A DNA stretch of 64,000 bases, from NCBI RefSeq assembly GCF_001427125.1, contig NZ_LMGK01000020.1, positions 400,160 to 464,159 on the forward strand, given 5' to 3'. This DNA is from Pseudomonas sp. Root562 (GTDB taxonomy: Bacteria > Pseudomonadota > Gammaproteobacteria > Pseudomonadales > Pseudomonadaceae). Of this stretch, positions 1 through 9,132 are shown piece after piece (the first letter of the stretch is position 1; each line of letters starts with the position of its first letter). The notes beneath the pieces were generated by a model. That model was not told the DNA's origin. It did not search any database and saw nothing but the letters and a program-made list of their open reading frames with translations. A program made the translations under genes and the position numbers.

Positions 1-4
1 CACA

Positions 5-32
5 CCATAAGTTGAGTTTCCTCAACTTATGG
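5..32. repeat. Perfect inverted repeat (12-bp arms, 4-nt loop)
   Basis: The arms at 5-16 and 21-32 are exact reverse complements around a TTTC loop. The hairpin lies directly in front of the start codon of the protease gene. It could be the terminator of a gene left of the window, or a leader hairpin or operator for the protease. There is no T tract on the plus strand, so a terminator role is uncertain. Confidence 0.6.
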
Positions 33-39
33 ATGAATC

Positions 40-1566
40 ATGAAAGCTCTCTTCCTTGACTGGTTAGTGCCGATCGTACTCTTGATAAACATGAGCGCCT
101 GCTCTGTGCTCCCACAATCCATAAGTCGCGACTGGGGAGAAGGAACACCCGACTTCGCGCCGGCACAGCCCTTGGGCAACGTAAACGGTCAATACGATCA
201 CTGGCAGTCGATTGGCCGTGTGACGGTGGAAAACGGTATGACCTGTACGGGTTCGTTGATTGACACGCGCCAAACAGTCGATCAGCGGGATAGTCCAGCC
301 TATGTATTGACATCCGGACACTGCACCAACCTGGACTCCAACGTGGTTCTGGTAGACGAAGATGCAACTGGAAAAGTTACTTTCAACTTCTTTGCAGATA
401 CCATCGAGTTCACCAAATCGTACCCCGTTAAACGAATCAATTGGAGCACTATCCGAGGGCAGGATATTTCGATTCTTCAACTTGATCGTACTATTGGACA
501 AGTGATTAGCGATGGTATTCAGCCATTAAAATTGGCAACCAGTCTGCCCGCGGAGTCTGGTGTATTGATAGTTGGAGCACCTCTACAACGCCACATTCAA
601 CGAATGGCCTGCCCGCGCGAGCACTCGACCGGCATTGTTGAGGGCCTATGGGCATGGCAGGATCAACTCAGCAATCGATGCCTGGATGTCATGAGCGGCA
701 TTTCAGGATCGCCGGTACTAGGACGCTTCAACAATGAAATTCTTGCAGTGGTGGGCACGACCACACAAGGCAGTGGGCATTCGCGATGCAGCAGCGGTGC
801 ACCCTGCGAAGTCATGGACGGCAAGGTAAGTAAAAAGTTGAATACCAATTACTCCACGTCGGCAATCGGCTTACAAGCGTGCTTTAACCAGGGACGGTTT
901 GACCCTCTCAACCCATCCTGCTCTGTAGGCCCGAACTTCAAGTTTTCAGCCACTCCACCCGTGAACACTTTCATTAAGCTTGAGCGTGATCACTCCGGAG
1001 CCGTCATACCATGGCTTTGGACCCAGCCCTTCGCTGTGGATAGTCCTTATTACCGATACAAGTTCACGCGAACAATTAATGAATGTGGAGTGCCAACGGG
1101 TTACAGCGAGGCAATTTCCAGCAATACAAGCGGCGAGAACAAGCTGAGTCGAGAGTTGCACGACGGTGCCGGCATGTATTTGCTATGCATTATGGGGCAG
1201 GAGCACAAAATCGGCGCGCCGGGTCAATGGGATGCGCGTAATGCACGAGTTTACTGGCGATGGATGCTTGAGGGGCCGAGCCAGCTCACCCCTATTTATT
1301 CTATCAGTCAAAACCAGAACGACCCGTCAGAGTATACAGTGAGAGCTTTTCCGGTCTCTCCCGATTTGGATGCTTATTCGTACCAATACAAGGTAGTTTC
1401 ACGCGAAAAAACTGACTGTCTGGACCAGCAAGGTTACAAGAGGGTACAACCATCAATCGGCGTTTTTACTGTTGATGTAACAAACGGCCCGGTGAAAGTT
1501 TGTCTTAAAACTAATGATCTGGCAGGAAACCCTTCTCCTATCGTTGATTTCCAGCTTCCCGAATAA
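40..1566 (+). CDS. Trypsin-like serine protease, probable lipoprotein
   Basis: This 508-residue protein has an N-terminal hydrophobic segment ending in a lipobox-like MSAC (Cys 21), so it is probably a secreted lipoprotein. A chymotrypsin-fold catalytic triad can be read: His in TSGHC (about residue 95), Asp in DISILQLD (about 143) and Ser in GISGSPVL (about 223). This resembles the lysyl endopeptidase/trypsin-like group. The C-terminal 230 residues match nothing I recognise and may bind substrate or surface. The gene is visibly less GC-rich than its neighbours, which suggests transfer. It starts directly after a perfect hairpin, has only a weak GGATGA ribosome-binding site and ends at a strong hairpin. 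The protease fold is fairly certain; the substrate is unknown. Confidence 0.75.
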   Translation: MKALFLDWLVPIVLLINMSACSVLPQSISRDWGEGTPDFAPAQPLGNVNGQYDHWQSIGRVTVENGMTCTGSLIDTRQTVDQRDSPAYVLTSGHCTNLDSNVVLVDEDATGKVTFNFFADTIEFTKSYPVKRINWSTIRGQDISILQLDRTIGQVISDGIQPLKLATSLPAESGVLIVGAPLQRHIQRMACPREHSTGIVEGLWAWQDQLSNRCLDVMSGISGSPVLGRFNNEILAVVGTTTQGSGHSRCSSGAPCEVMDGKVSKKLNTNYSTSAIGLQACFNQGRFDPLNPSCSVGPNFKFSATPPVNTFIKLERDHSGAVIPWLWTQPFAVDSPYYRYKFTRTINECGVPTGYSEAISSNTSGENKLSRELHDGAGMYLLCIMGQEHKIGAPGQWDARNARVYWRWMLEGPSQLTPIYSISQNQNDPSEYTVRAFPVSPDLDAYSYQYKVVSREKTDCLDQQGYKRVQPSIGVFTVDVTNGPVKVCLKTNDLAGNPSPIVDFQLPE

Positions 1567-1576
1567 GCAAGGATAT

Positions 1577-1605
1577 GTTCCCGCAGTTTGATAATCTGCG
1601 GGAAC
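1577..1605. terminator. Bidirectional hairpin between protease gene and fecA
   Basis: A perfect 10-bp stem (1577-1586 with 1596-1605) closes a 9-nt AT-rich loop. It sits 10 nt after the protease stop and 26 nt beyond the end of convergent fecA, so it probably terminates both transcripts. No long T run follows. Confidence 0.55.
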
Positions 1606-1631
1606 CATCAGGAAAGCATCACTTAGTAAGA

Positions 1632-4058
1632 TTAAAAGCCAACACTGGCCTGCACGAAAAACGTACGCGGCGCGCCAACGTACATGCCCGAGTTATTGTC
1701 GCTGGAGCGAGTGAAGTACTGCTTGTCGAAGATGTTTTTCACCCCCGCGCCCAGCTTCAGGTTCGACACCTGCGGACCGAAGTCATAACCGCCACGGACG
1801 TTCCAGGTGACGTAGCCCGGAATGTCACCGTACTGACCATCGGCCGTGCCCTCGGTGATGTAGTTGTTGCTGAAGCTGCCGTCGGCGTTCACCGCAACAC
1901 CCGGTGAGCGCTGTTTGGACTGGGCAAAGGCGTCGATATTGTAGGTCCAGCGATCAATGTCGTAACGCAGCCCGGCGGTGGCCACCTGACGCGAATAGAA
2001 CGGCAGGTCACGCCCCTCGAAATCCGGGATATCGCCTTCATAGACGGCACGGGTGTAGGTGTAGCCGGCATTCGCTGTCAGACCGGCCAGACGCGGGTCC
2101 AGTGCCGCCATGTCGTAATGCACCGATGCTTCGATCCCCTGGTGGGTCGTTGCGCCCAGGTTGGTCCAGCCCGCATCGTTGCTGATGTACTGCAACTCTT
2201 TATCGAAGTCGATGTAGAACAACGTCACTTCGCCGCCCCACACGTCATCGTTGTAGCGCGTGCCGATTTCATAGGTCTTGGCTTTTTCCGGCTCCAGACC
2301 ATTGGCAGTGCTGTCGCCTGTACCCCCCTGACCGAGCTGGAAATACTGCAGGCTGCCGAACGAAGTTTCATAGTTGGCGAACAGTTTCCAGGCATCGGAG
2401 ATGTGATACATCACGCTCAGCGCTGGCAGCGGTTCGTTGCTTTCGATGCTGCGTTTCTTTTCCGGTACGGGCCGGCCGGCCGTGTCGAGTACCGGGCGGT
2501 CGTGCCAGTCGGTACTGATATGTTCAAAGCGAATACCGGGAGTGACGGTCCATTGGCCGACATCGATCTTGTTGTCGATATACACCGAGTTGGCTTCGGT
2601 GCCACCGGTTCGGTCCTGATAGACATGCCCGTCCGAACCTGGACGTACCACCGGCTCGTTGCTGCTGTTGAGCCCCAGGCGGCTGGCCTCTTCGTGCATG
2701 GCTTCTTTCAGGTAGCGATAACCGACACTGACTTCCTGGGTGGTCGGGCCGACATCGAACACATGGGATACACGCGGTTCGATGCCAAAGGTGTAGTAGG
2801 TACGCGGGAACGAGCCGATGGTTCTCTGATCGCGGGCGGCGATATTACTGCCGCGGAAACTGTCGGTGTAGTACGTCAGCACTTCGGCCTGAGTGCGGTC
2901 GTCGAGTTGGCGGACCCATTTGAACGACACGTCCTTGCGACGGCCACTGAAGCTGTCGTTGTTCCGGTCGGACTGGAACGGGTCAGCGTCGTACTGCGCC
3001 TGGGTCAGGCCGCCGGGCATGTCGGCGCTGGCATCGTAGTAATGGAAATTGAGGCTGAAATCGTCGTAATCCGTAGGCGCCCAGTGAGTCTTGAGGATCA
3101 CGTCATCGATGTCGTTGTCGTTGTTGCGTTCACGGTAGCCGTCGCCGTTCACGCCGGAGTACAACAGCGCCACGCCCATGCCGTTGTCCGCCGTGCCGCC
3201 GGCAAACAACGTGTCGATGTGCTTCCAGCCACCGTGCTGGGAAGTTTCCAGGGTCGTGCCGATTTCCGCAGAGGCTTGTTCCGGAATCGCACGGGTCACG
3301 AAATTGATCACACCGCCCACGTTCTGTGGTCCGTAACGCACGGAACCGGCACCGCGCACCACGTCGATGCTGTCGAGGTTGCCGGAGGAAATCGGTGCCA
3401 TGGACAGCTGCGGTTGGCCGTAAGGCGCGAACGCCGCAGGCACGCCGTCGATCAGCACGGTGGAGCGCGGCGACAGGCGCGACGTCAGGCCGCGAACACC
3501 AACGTTCAGGGAAATGTCGCTGCCACCGGTACCGTTGGCGTCCTGCACTTGCACGCCCGGCACACGTTTCAGAACGTCGCCGACGTTCATCGCACCTTGC
3601 TCGACCATCGCTTCGCGGCGGATCACGGTCCGCGCGCCCGGGTGATTCTGCACCACGGCGGCGTCGGCATCATCGAGCCAGTCGCCGACCACTTTGATGT
3701 CGGTCACGCCCAATTCCAGTGGCCCTTTTGCAGCCGCCGTTGGCGCCGGTAACAAGGTGACCGAGCCTTCATCGATCTGGTATTGCAGGCCGCTGCCCTG
3801 CAACAGCTGACGCAGCGCCTCTTCCGGGGAAATATTGCCCTCCACCGCCGGAGCCTGTTTGCCGGCCACCAGTTCAGGGCTGAAAAAAACCTGCAACGAT
3901 GTTTGCTGGCCCAGCTCACTCAAGGCCTGACCCAGTGGCTGCGCCCTGATTTTAATGGCGTCGGCCGCGAAGGCCTGGGGCATCGCAACGTTGATCGCCA
4001 GTGCGAGCGCCAAGGGCAACCAAGGGAGATTGTTGTTTTTAGCGGCGGATTTTTTCAC
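1632..4058 (-). CDS. fecA: TonB-dependent ferric citrate receptor FecA
   Basis: This 808-residue outer-membrane receptor has a signal peptide ending near residue 31 (PQAFA), then a periplasmic STN signalling domain (about 35-105), a plug and a 22-strand barrel ending in a terminal Phe. The plug closely resembles E. coli FecA (RSTVLIDG, FAPYGQPQLS, VVRGAGSVRYGP, GGVINFVTRAIP), as do the stretches GGTADNG, LLYSG and ADMPGGL. Ferric dicitrate is therefore the likely substrate. The STN domain should touch FecR when substrate binds, which activates FecI. The order fecI-fecR-fecA on the minus strand matches E. coli fecIRA. The fecBCDE permease genes are not next to it. Confidence 0.9.
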   Translation of the reverse strand: MKKSAAKNNNLPWLPLALALAINVAMPQAFAADAIKIRAQPLGQALSELGQQTSLQVFFSPELVAGKQAPAVEGNISPEEALRQLLQGSGLQYQIDEGSVTLLPAPTAAAKGPLELGVTDIKVVGDWLDDADAAVVQNHPGARTVIRREAMVEQGAMNVGDVLKRVPGVQVQDANGTGGSDISLNVGVRGLTSRLSPRSTVLIDGVPAAFAPYGQPQLSMAPISSGNLDSIDVVRGAGSVRYGPQNVGGVINFVTRAIPEQASAEIGTTLETSQHGGWKHIDTLFAGGTADNGMGVALLYSGVNGDGYRERNNDNDIDDVILKTHWAPTDYDDFSLNFHYYDASADMPGGLTQAQYDADPFQSDRNNDSFSGRRKDVSFKWVRQLDDRTQAEVLTYYTDSFRGSNIAARDQRTIGSFPRTYYTFGIEPRVSHVFDVGPTTQEVSVGYRYLKEAMHEEASRLGLNSSNEPVVRPGSDGHVYQDRTGGTEANSVYIDNKIDVGQWTVTPGIRFEHISTDWHDRPVLDTAGRPVPEKKRSIESNEPLPALSVMYHISDAWKLFANYETSFGSLQYFQLGQGGTGDSTANGLEPEKAKTYEIGTRYNDDVWGGEVTLFYIDFDKELQYISNDAGWTNLGATTHQGIEASVHYDMAALDPRLAGLTANAGYTYTRAVYEGDIPDFEGRDLPFYSRQVATAGLRYDIDRWTYNIDAFAQSKQRSPGVAVNADGSFSNNYITEGTADGQYGDIPGYVTWNVRGGYDFGPQVSNLKLGAGVKNIFDKQYFTRSSDNNSGMYVGAPRTFFVQASVGF

Positions 4059-4156
4059 GTCAAACGGCGTCCTGTGAATCGCAAGAGTGTGCGCTTGTTA
4101 ATGCAAACCAGTTGCAGTTGAACAGGAAGACGATGAACTCGAAAAAAACCTGAATT

Positions 4157-5140
4157 TTATTTTGAAATTATTTCCTGACTGCCGTCAGCGAGGGTACGCA
4201 CGGCCACCGGAAGTATGCTCGGCAAGGCCTTGAGCAGCGCATCGGTGTTGTCGGACTTGAACACGCTGGTCAGGCGCAGATCGCCGACTGCGCGGCTGCC
4301 GACCTTGAGCGGCGTCTCGCGATAGCGCGAGACTTGCTCGGCGACATCGGCCAGCCTGGCGTTGTTGAAGACCAGTTTGCCGTTGCGCCAGGCGGTCAGT
4401 TCCGCCGGGTTGACCGCATAGGCCGCCGCGACTTTGCCGTGCGCATCGACGTGGGTGCCCAGGCCAGCCGTAAGGTTGATGAAATCGTTGTCGGCAGCGT
4501 CGTGCCCCTGAACCTTGACGGTGCCCTGCTCCACCACGACCCGGGTTTCGCTGGCGCCACGGCGCACATCGAAACGGGTGCCGGTGACCGTGACTTTGCC
4601 GTTGCCGGCCTCGACGATGAAGGGTCTGCGGGTGTCAGGCTGGACGCTGAACATCGCCTCGCCTTCACTCAGTTCAACGGTGCGCCGGTCTTTTTCAAAT
4701 CGCACCTGAATCCGGCTGCGGCTGTCCAGGTCGACCACCGAGCCATCCGGCAGCGCCACATGGCGACGCTCGTTCAGTGCTGTGGAAAACTCAGCCGTAT
4801 AAGGCGCTGGATGATTCAGACCACTGAACAAACCCAGCCCGAGCGCTACCGCCAACACGCTGGCGGCAACCGCATAACGCAGCAGCGGGCGGCGTTTGTT
4901 GCGCGTTGGCGCTTCCTGACACAGCGCTTGCAGACGCGCCGCAGGCACCAGGTCGGCAGCTTTCCACAGCCCCTGGAGCCATTCGAATTCGCTTCGATGT
5001 TGCGGGTGTTGGTCCAGCCAGGTTTCGAACTGGCGATGCGTTTGGACATCGACCGCAGGTTCCTGCAATAGCACAAACCACCGCGCCGCTTCATCGCGGA
5101 CCGCTGTTTGCCCGCACGCACAAGCACGAGTATCCATCAT
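4157..5140 (-). CDS. fecR: FecR-type anti-sigma/sigma regulator
   Basis: This 327-residue inner-membrane regulator carries the FecA signal to FecI. It has an N-terminal cytoplasmic DUF4880 region (about 15-60), one membrane segment (about 88-108, AASVLAVALGLGLF) and a periplasmic FecR domain (about 112-205, with LPDGSVVDLDS and VTGTRFDVR). A C-terminal region follows (about 250-320) that in this family docks on the receptor's STN domain. It lies 40 nt after fecI and 98 nt before fecA on the same strand, so all three are likely expressed together, with an additional FecI-dependent promoter possible before fecA. Confidence 0.88.
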   Translation of the reverse strand: MMDTRACACGQTAVRDEAARWFVLLQEPAVDVQTHRQFETWLDQHPQHRSEFEWLQGLWKAADLVPAARLQALCQEAPTRNKRRPLLRYAVAASVLAVALGLGLFSGLNHPAPYTAEFSTALNERRHVALPDGSVVDLDSRSRIQVRFEKDRRTVELSEGEAMFSVQPDTRRPFIVEAGNGKVTVTGTRFDVRRGASETRVVVEQGTVKVQGHDAADNDFINLTAGLGTHVDAHGKVAAAYAVNPAELTAWRNGKLVFNNARLADVAEQVSRYRETPLKVGSRAVGDLRLTSVFKSDNTDALLKALPSILPVAVRTLADGSQEIISK

Positions 5141-5180
5141 GGAAGTTCCTGTTTGGCTGGGGATGAAAAATGGCCGGCGC

Positions 5181-5681
5181 TCATGATTGCAGTCCGTCCA
5201 GGCGGTCGCGCAGATGCCGCAGTGTGCGGATCATATACTTTTCCACCATGTTCTTGGACAACCCCAGGCGTTCGGCGATTTCAGCCTGGGTCAGGCCTTC
5301 GATTTTCTGCCAGACAAACACCTTGCGGCAGTTGATCGGCAATTCGGTGAGCGCGCGCTCGATGGAATCGGCCAATTGGATCGCGTGCATGAAATGCTCC
5401 GGGTCGCCGGTTGACGACACACTGAGATCAATCGCCTCTGACTCCATGGCGCCCCGCCGATCCTCACGCCGATAACCGTCCACCGCGATATTGCGCGCGG
5501 TCTGGTGCAGGTAAGCCCGAGGTTGCTCCACCGCCGCCGAATTCGCCTCAAGCACCCGCACGAAGGTGTCGTGGGCCAGATCCTCAGCCTGCTGACGGTT
5601 TCTCAGGCGACGGGTCCAGGTGCCAACCAACTCTTCGTAATGCTCGAAAAAGCCGTGTCTGCGGGGCAGCTTGGGGATCAT
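5181..5681 (-). CDS. fecI: ECF sigma factor FecI
   Basis: This 166-residue ECF sigma factor has a sigma-2 region (about 15-80, with AEDLAHDTFVRVLE) and a sigma-4 region (about 110-160, with IEGLTQAEIAERLGLS followed by a recognition helix). It should direct RNA polymerase to fecA when FecR transmits the citrate signal. It is first in the fecIRA-like operon. A Fur-box-like AT-rich dyad sits just upstream at 5709-5730, consistent with expression in low iron. Confidence 0.88.
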   Translation of the reverse strand: MIPKLPRRHGFFEHYEELVGTWTRRLRNRQQAEDLAHDTFVRVLEANSAAVEQPRAYLHQTARNIAVDGYRREDRRGAMESEAIDLSVSSTGDPEHFMHAIQLADSIERALTELPINCRKVFVWQKIEGLTQAEIAERLGLSKNMVEKYMIRTLRHLRDRLDGLQS

Positions 5682-5708
5682 TTCGGTGTGCTGTGGAGAC
5701 GGGGGCGT

Positions 5709-5730
5709 GAATAGTAATGCTTCCTATTAA
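5709..5730 (-). promoter_or_regulatory. Candidate Fur box upstream of fecI
   Basis: An AT-rich imperfect dyad with AATAG and CTATT arms lies 28-49 nt before the fecI start codon. It resembles a Fur site in composition and position but is not a strong match to the consensus. Confidence 0.4.
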
Positions 5731-5777
5731 CCCAAGGCAACGATTTGCAGCTCAGTGGGCAAACAGCCCGCCATCCG

Positions 5778-7133
5778 CTATCGTCCGGCAGCGTTTGCCC
5801 TGCGAGCGCCGGGCAATTGCACACGCGCAATCAGCCCCGCGCCGCTGCGATTGCGCAGTGTCAGCTCTCCGCCTTGTTCGCGAACGATTGCCCGCGCAGC
5901 GGACAATCCCAGGCCGACACCGCCAGTATCACGGTTGCGTGAGGTTTCCAGTCGATAAAAAGGCTCGAACACTCGCTCAAGCGCAGACTCGGGAATGCCC
6001 GGGCCATCGTCCATGACTTCGATGCAAACCCGCTGCTCATCCTCCATCAGCTGGATGCTCGGCTTACTCGCATACTTCACTGCGTTTTCCAGCAGATTGA
6101 CCACCACCCGCTTGATCCCGAGCGGGCGGCCGTCGTACACCAGATGGGCCGGGCCAGTGAAATCGACCTCGATACCTTGGTCGCGGAAATCATCGATGAT
6201 CGTTTGCAGCAACTCCGAGAGATCGAACGCAGTGGTTTGCTCCCTGTGGGTTTCTTCGCGGAAAAAGCCCAGCGCCGCGTTGATCATCGTTTGCATTTCT
6301 TCGATGTCACGGACCATTTTGCGCTGCTGCTCCAGGTCGTCCATGAACTCGCTGCGCAGGCGCATCCGCGTCAAAGGAGCCCGCAGGTCGTGGGAGATGG
6401 CGGCGAGCATTTGCGTGCGCTCGCTGAGAAAGTGCCGAATCTGCGCCTGCATGGTGTTGAAGGCGATGATGGCCTGGCGAATCTCATGGGGGCCCTCGAT
6501 TTTGATCGGCGGCGCATGCAAATCCCCGCCGAAGCGGCGCGCGGCGCTGGCAAAGCGTTGCAGCGGGTTGGCCAGTTGCCGGGTGGCAACCCAGGCGACG
6601 AGCAGGGTTGCGATCAGACCCAGGGCAATGATGATCGGGATCCGGACATTGGCGTCGAGCCCCCAGCTTCGTTCCGGCGGCGTGAACGACAACCAGCTGC
6701 CATCGAGCAACTGCACGAGTGCAACGTAGTGCGCCTGAGGGCTTTCGTCCGGCCAGTCGCCGGGGTTGAAGACTTCTATGTCTCGGGGAGTATCACCCAG
6801 CAATTGCTGTAACGGCGAACTGTTCGGCGTCACCTGTTTACCGCCCGAGGGCAGGTGGAAATCGGACCGCTGCGGGTGCCAGTTCACCTCAAGCATCGGG
6901 CTGCTTGCCGCAGCGGCCAAATGCGAACGCGAGGCCGCCGGCGCCGCTTCGATTACCCGCACATTCGCCGCCATCTGTTCCAGCAAGCCCGTGCGTTCGA
7001 TGGGCGGACGGCCCCATGTACCGGCGAGCTGCATGAACAAACCATTGAGTGCCAGCGAAGCGATCATCGCCGCGACGATGGTCAGCGCGATCCGGCTTCT
7101 GAGAGTGTCGCGAGGGGCCAGTCGACGGATCAC
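5778..7133 (-). CDS. Sensor histidine kinase (EnvZ-like architecture)
   Basis: This 451-residue inner-membrane kinase has a first membrane segment at about 15-37, a periplasmic region of about 125 residues, a second segment at about 165-184, HAMP (about 180-235), HisKA with the phosphoacceptor His 248 (AAISHDLRAPLTR), and HATPase_c with the N box around Asn 350 (NLLENAVKY), DDGPGIP and GVGLGLSAAR. The ligand is unknown. It overlaps the response regulator gene by 4 nt (ATGA type), so the two are translationally coupled. The pair lies next to fecIRA but on its own promoter, and I see no proof of a functional link with iron. Confidence 0.88.
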   Translation of the reverse strand: MIRRLAPRDTLRSRIALTIVAAMIASLALNGLFMQLAGTWGRPPIERTGLLEQMAANVRVIEAAPAASRSHLAAAASSPMLEVNWHPQRSDFHLPSGGKQVTPNSSPLQQLLGDTPRDIEVFNPGDWPDESPQAHYVALVQLLDGSWLSFTPPERSWGLDANVRIPIIIALGLIATLLVAWVATRQLANPLQRFASAARRFGGDLHAPPIKIEGPHEIRQAIIAFNTMQAQIRHFLSERTQMLAAISHDLRAPLTRMRLRSEFMDDLEQQRKMVRDIEEMQTMINAALGFFREETHREQTTAFDLSELLQTIIDDFRDQGIEVDFTGPAHLVYDGRPLGIKRVVVNLLENAVKYASKPSIQLMEDEQRVCIEVMDDGPGIPESALERVFEPFYRLETSRNRDTGGVGLGLSAARAIVREQGGELTLRNRSGAGLIARVQLPGARRANAAGR

Positions 7134-7837
7134 GAGCGGGTTACCCTGGCAGAGAACATGTAGCCGCCGTTGCGCACCGTGCGAATCAGGTCCGGGCGCT
7201 TGCTGTCCGGTTCGATCTTGCGGCGCAGGCGACTGACCTGCACATCGATGCTGCGGTCATAGGCATCGTGGCCCTGGCCACGCGCCAGGTCGATCAGTTG
7301 TTCCCGGGTGAGAATGCGTTGCGGATGCTCGAGAAAAACCAGCAGCAAATCGAACTCCCCGGCCGACAGCGGAATCATCACGCCCTCGGGTGAGCGCAAC
7401 TCGCGACAGGTGATATCCAGTTGCCAATCGGCAAAGGTAATGACCGGCCGCGTCGGTTCCTGCCCCAGGCTTTTCTCGCCTGCGCGACGTTGCACAGCGC
7501 GCAGACGGGCCAGCAGCTCCCTCGGGTCGAACGGTTTGGTCAGGTAATCGTCAGCGCCCAGTTCCAGACCGATGATGCGGTCGCTCAGCTCGCCCATGGC
7601 GGTCAACATGATGATCGGAATTGCCGTTCTCGCCCGCAGCTTCTGGCAAAGACTCAGGCCGCCTTCGCCCGGCAGCATCAGGTCAAGAATGATGATGTCC
7701 GGGCGGTTTTTTTCGATCACCGCCCACATGGCGTCACCCTGGGTGGCCAGATCCACTTCGTAGGCATGCTGAACAAAGAACTTTTTCAGCAAGTCCAGGA
7801 TTTCCACATCGTCGTCGACGATCAGCAGTCTGCTCAC
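7130..7837 (-). CDS. OmpR-family response regulator
   Basis: This 235-residue DNA-binding regulator has a receiver domain (2-115) with the acidic pocket Asp 8-10, phosphoacceptor Asp 52 (IILDLMLP), Thr 79 and Lys 101. A winged-helix trans_reg_C domain follows (about 135-230, with DVQVSRLRRKIE and IRTVRNGGYMF). It is the first gene of the two-gene operon and should be phosphorylated by the kinase encoded after it. Target genes cannot be read from the window. The 150 nt upstream separate it from divergent genes that start near 8002. Confidence 0.9.
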   Translation of the reverse strand: MSRLLIVDDDVEILDLLKKFFVQHAYEVDLATQGDAMWAVIEKNRPDIIILDLMLPGEGGLSLCQKLRARTAIPIIMLTAMGELSDRIIGLELGADDYLTKPFDPRELLARLRAVQRRAGEKSLGQEPTRPVITFADWQLDITCRELRSPEGVMIPLSAGEFDLLLVFLEHPQRILTREQLIDLARGQGHDAYDRSIDVQVSRLRRKIEPDSKRPDLIRTVRNGGYMFSARVTRS

Positions 7838-8001
7838 GTTCAGGGGTCCATGGGTCGGAAAAGGAGCGTATCTAAAACCATTGCGCGGCCGCGGTCATAT
7901 ATTTCAATCGAGCAACATTTCTACATCCCGGACATTTTTCGGACATACCACCGCAATCCCCCTGCGGCACCCTGCGCGACTTTCAACCCATGAGGTCTTC
8001 C

Positions 8002-8304
8002 ATGCAGGGATCGAACAGCACCTACCCGATCGAGGCGGTCGATAGCGCGCATAGCGTGATCCTCAATCAGCGCACAAGTACCCCAGGCGACGACGAACCG
8101 ATTTTATTCCAGCAGGCATGCCTGGGTCTGACCGACGATCGGACCCACGTTGTACTGCGCCGTTATTACGAGCGCTACAGCCCGACCGACAGCAACTGGG
8201 TGGAATACATCCACTCAGTGCCCATTGCCGAATTCACCCACTGGATCATGGCCCATGGCGGCCTGCGTATCGAATGCTCGGAAGAGCTGCCGGGCGGCAG
8301 ATGA
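8002..8304 (+). CDS. Small hypothetical protein
   Basis: This 100-residue soluble protein is one I do not recognise. An alternative ATG at 7990 would add four residues, but GAGG at 7992-7995 sits at ideal distance from the ATG at 8002 and overlaps the earlier codons, so I prefer 8002. The protein is acidic, with many aromatic residues in the middle (RRYYERYSPTDSNWVEYIHS), and has no signal peptide or membrane segment. It lies 46 nt before a lipoprotein gene on the same strand and is divergent from the response regulator, which could control it. Confidence 0.6.
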   Translation: MQGSNSTYPIEAVDSAHSVILNQRTSTPGDDEPILFQQACLGLTDDRTHVVLRRYYERYSPTDSNWVEYIHSVPIAEFTHWIMAHGGLRIECSEELPGGR

Positions 8305-8350
8305 TCAGCGGCAAGCCCCTTGCGCAATTCATCCACTCAGGAATCCCTTG

Positions 8351-9025
8351 ATGAGAAAACACTTCTCGCTGCCGCTATTGGCTGCCACCACCCTGGCCCT
8401 TGCGGCGTGCAGCAACAACAAAGTCACACCTGAGGCCTACTCGGGCTTCTTGAAGGACTACAGCGTTTTGACCGAACACCAGTCGCCGTCGGGGCAAACC
8501 GTGCTGAGCTGGGTGAGCCCGACACTCAAGGTCCAGCGTTACACGCAGGTGTACATCGAACCGAGCCAGTTCTATCCACAGCCCCTGCCTACTGAGCGAA
8601 TTCCGCAGACTACGCTCTCGGACACCACCTGGTATTACGACGCCGTGCTCAAGCACGAACTGGGCAAAGTGTTGCCCGTGGTCACGACCCCAGGCCCCAA
8701 CACCCTGATCGTTCGGCCCGCGATCACCGGCGTCACGGCCAGCACCCAAAGCCTGCGCTACTATGAATGGTTGCCGATTACCCTGGTTGCAGCGGGCGTC
8801 AGCACGGCCACCGGGATCCGCGACCAGGACAGTGAAATCGCTACCGAAGTGCTGTTTCTCGATGGCGGGACCAAGGCCGTGGTAGCTGAAGTGGTGCGCA
8901 AAGGCACGGGTGTCCCGCTGGAAAACGACCAGCAAGTCATCACGACGGCGAACGTCAAGAGCGTGCTCGATGGTTGGGCCAGCGACCTGCGCAATTCGTA
9001 CGTGGCGATGCGCAAAAAACAGTAA
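8351..9025 (+). CDS. DUF3313 family lipoprotein
   Basis: This 224-residue protein begins with a clear lipoprotein signal (MRKHFSLPLL, lipobox LAAC with Cys 20). The rest fits the DUF3313 family, whose function is not known: a YSGFLKDYSVL motif just after the lipid anchor, then a conserved central part ending in a C-terminal helix (NVKSVLDGWASDLR). A longer frame extends upstream of 8351, but the lipoprotein signal fixes this start. It probably sits in the inner leaflet of the outer membrane. It may be co-transcribed with the small hypothetical gene before it. Confidence 0.75.
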   Translation: MRKHFSLPLLAATTLALAACSNNKVTPEAYSGFLKDYSVLTEHQSPSGQTVLSWVSPTLKVQRYTQVYIEPSQFYPQPLPTERIPQTTLSDTTWYYDAVLKHELGKVLPVVTTPGPNTLIVRPAITGVTASTQSLRYYEWLPITLVAAGVSTATGIRDQDSEIATEVLFLDGGTKAVVAEVVRKGTGVPLENDQQVITTANVKSVLDGWASDLRNSYVAMRKKQ

Positions 9026-9132
9026 CCCGGCACGCATCCAAAGCAATCTGGCAGGAATCCCAATGCATCCGGCGGCTGGCTGTAGCAAAGTGCAAGAATG
9101 CCAGTCACCGGCTTTTCCTCAGGAATGCACAC

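Noticed and set aside
2118..3752. Long open frame of 544 codons on the plus strand across fecA
   Set aside because: It lies entirely opposite fecA, has no recognisable motif, and its composition is that of an antisense shadow of a GC-rich gene.
9050..9072. Sigma-54-like promoter before tynA (TGGCAG ... TGC)
   Set aside because: The distance between GG and GC is 13 nt instead of 10, so it does not fit a -24/-12 promoter.
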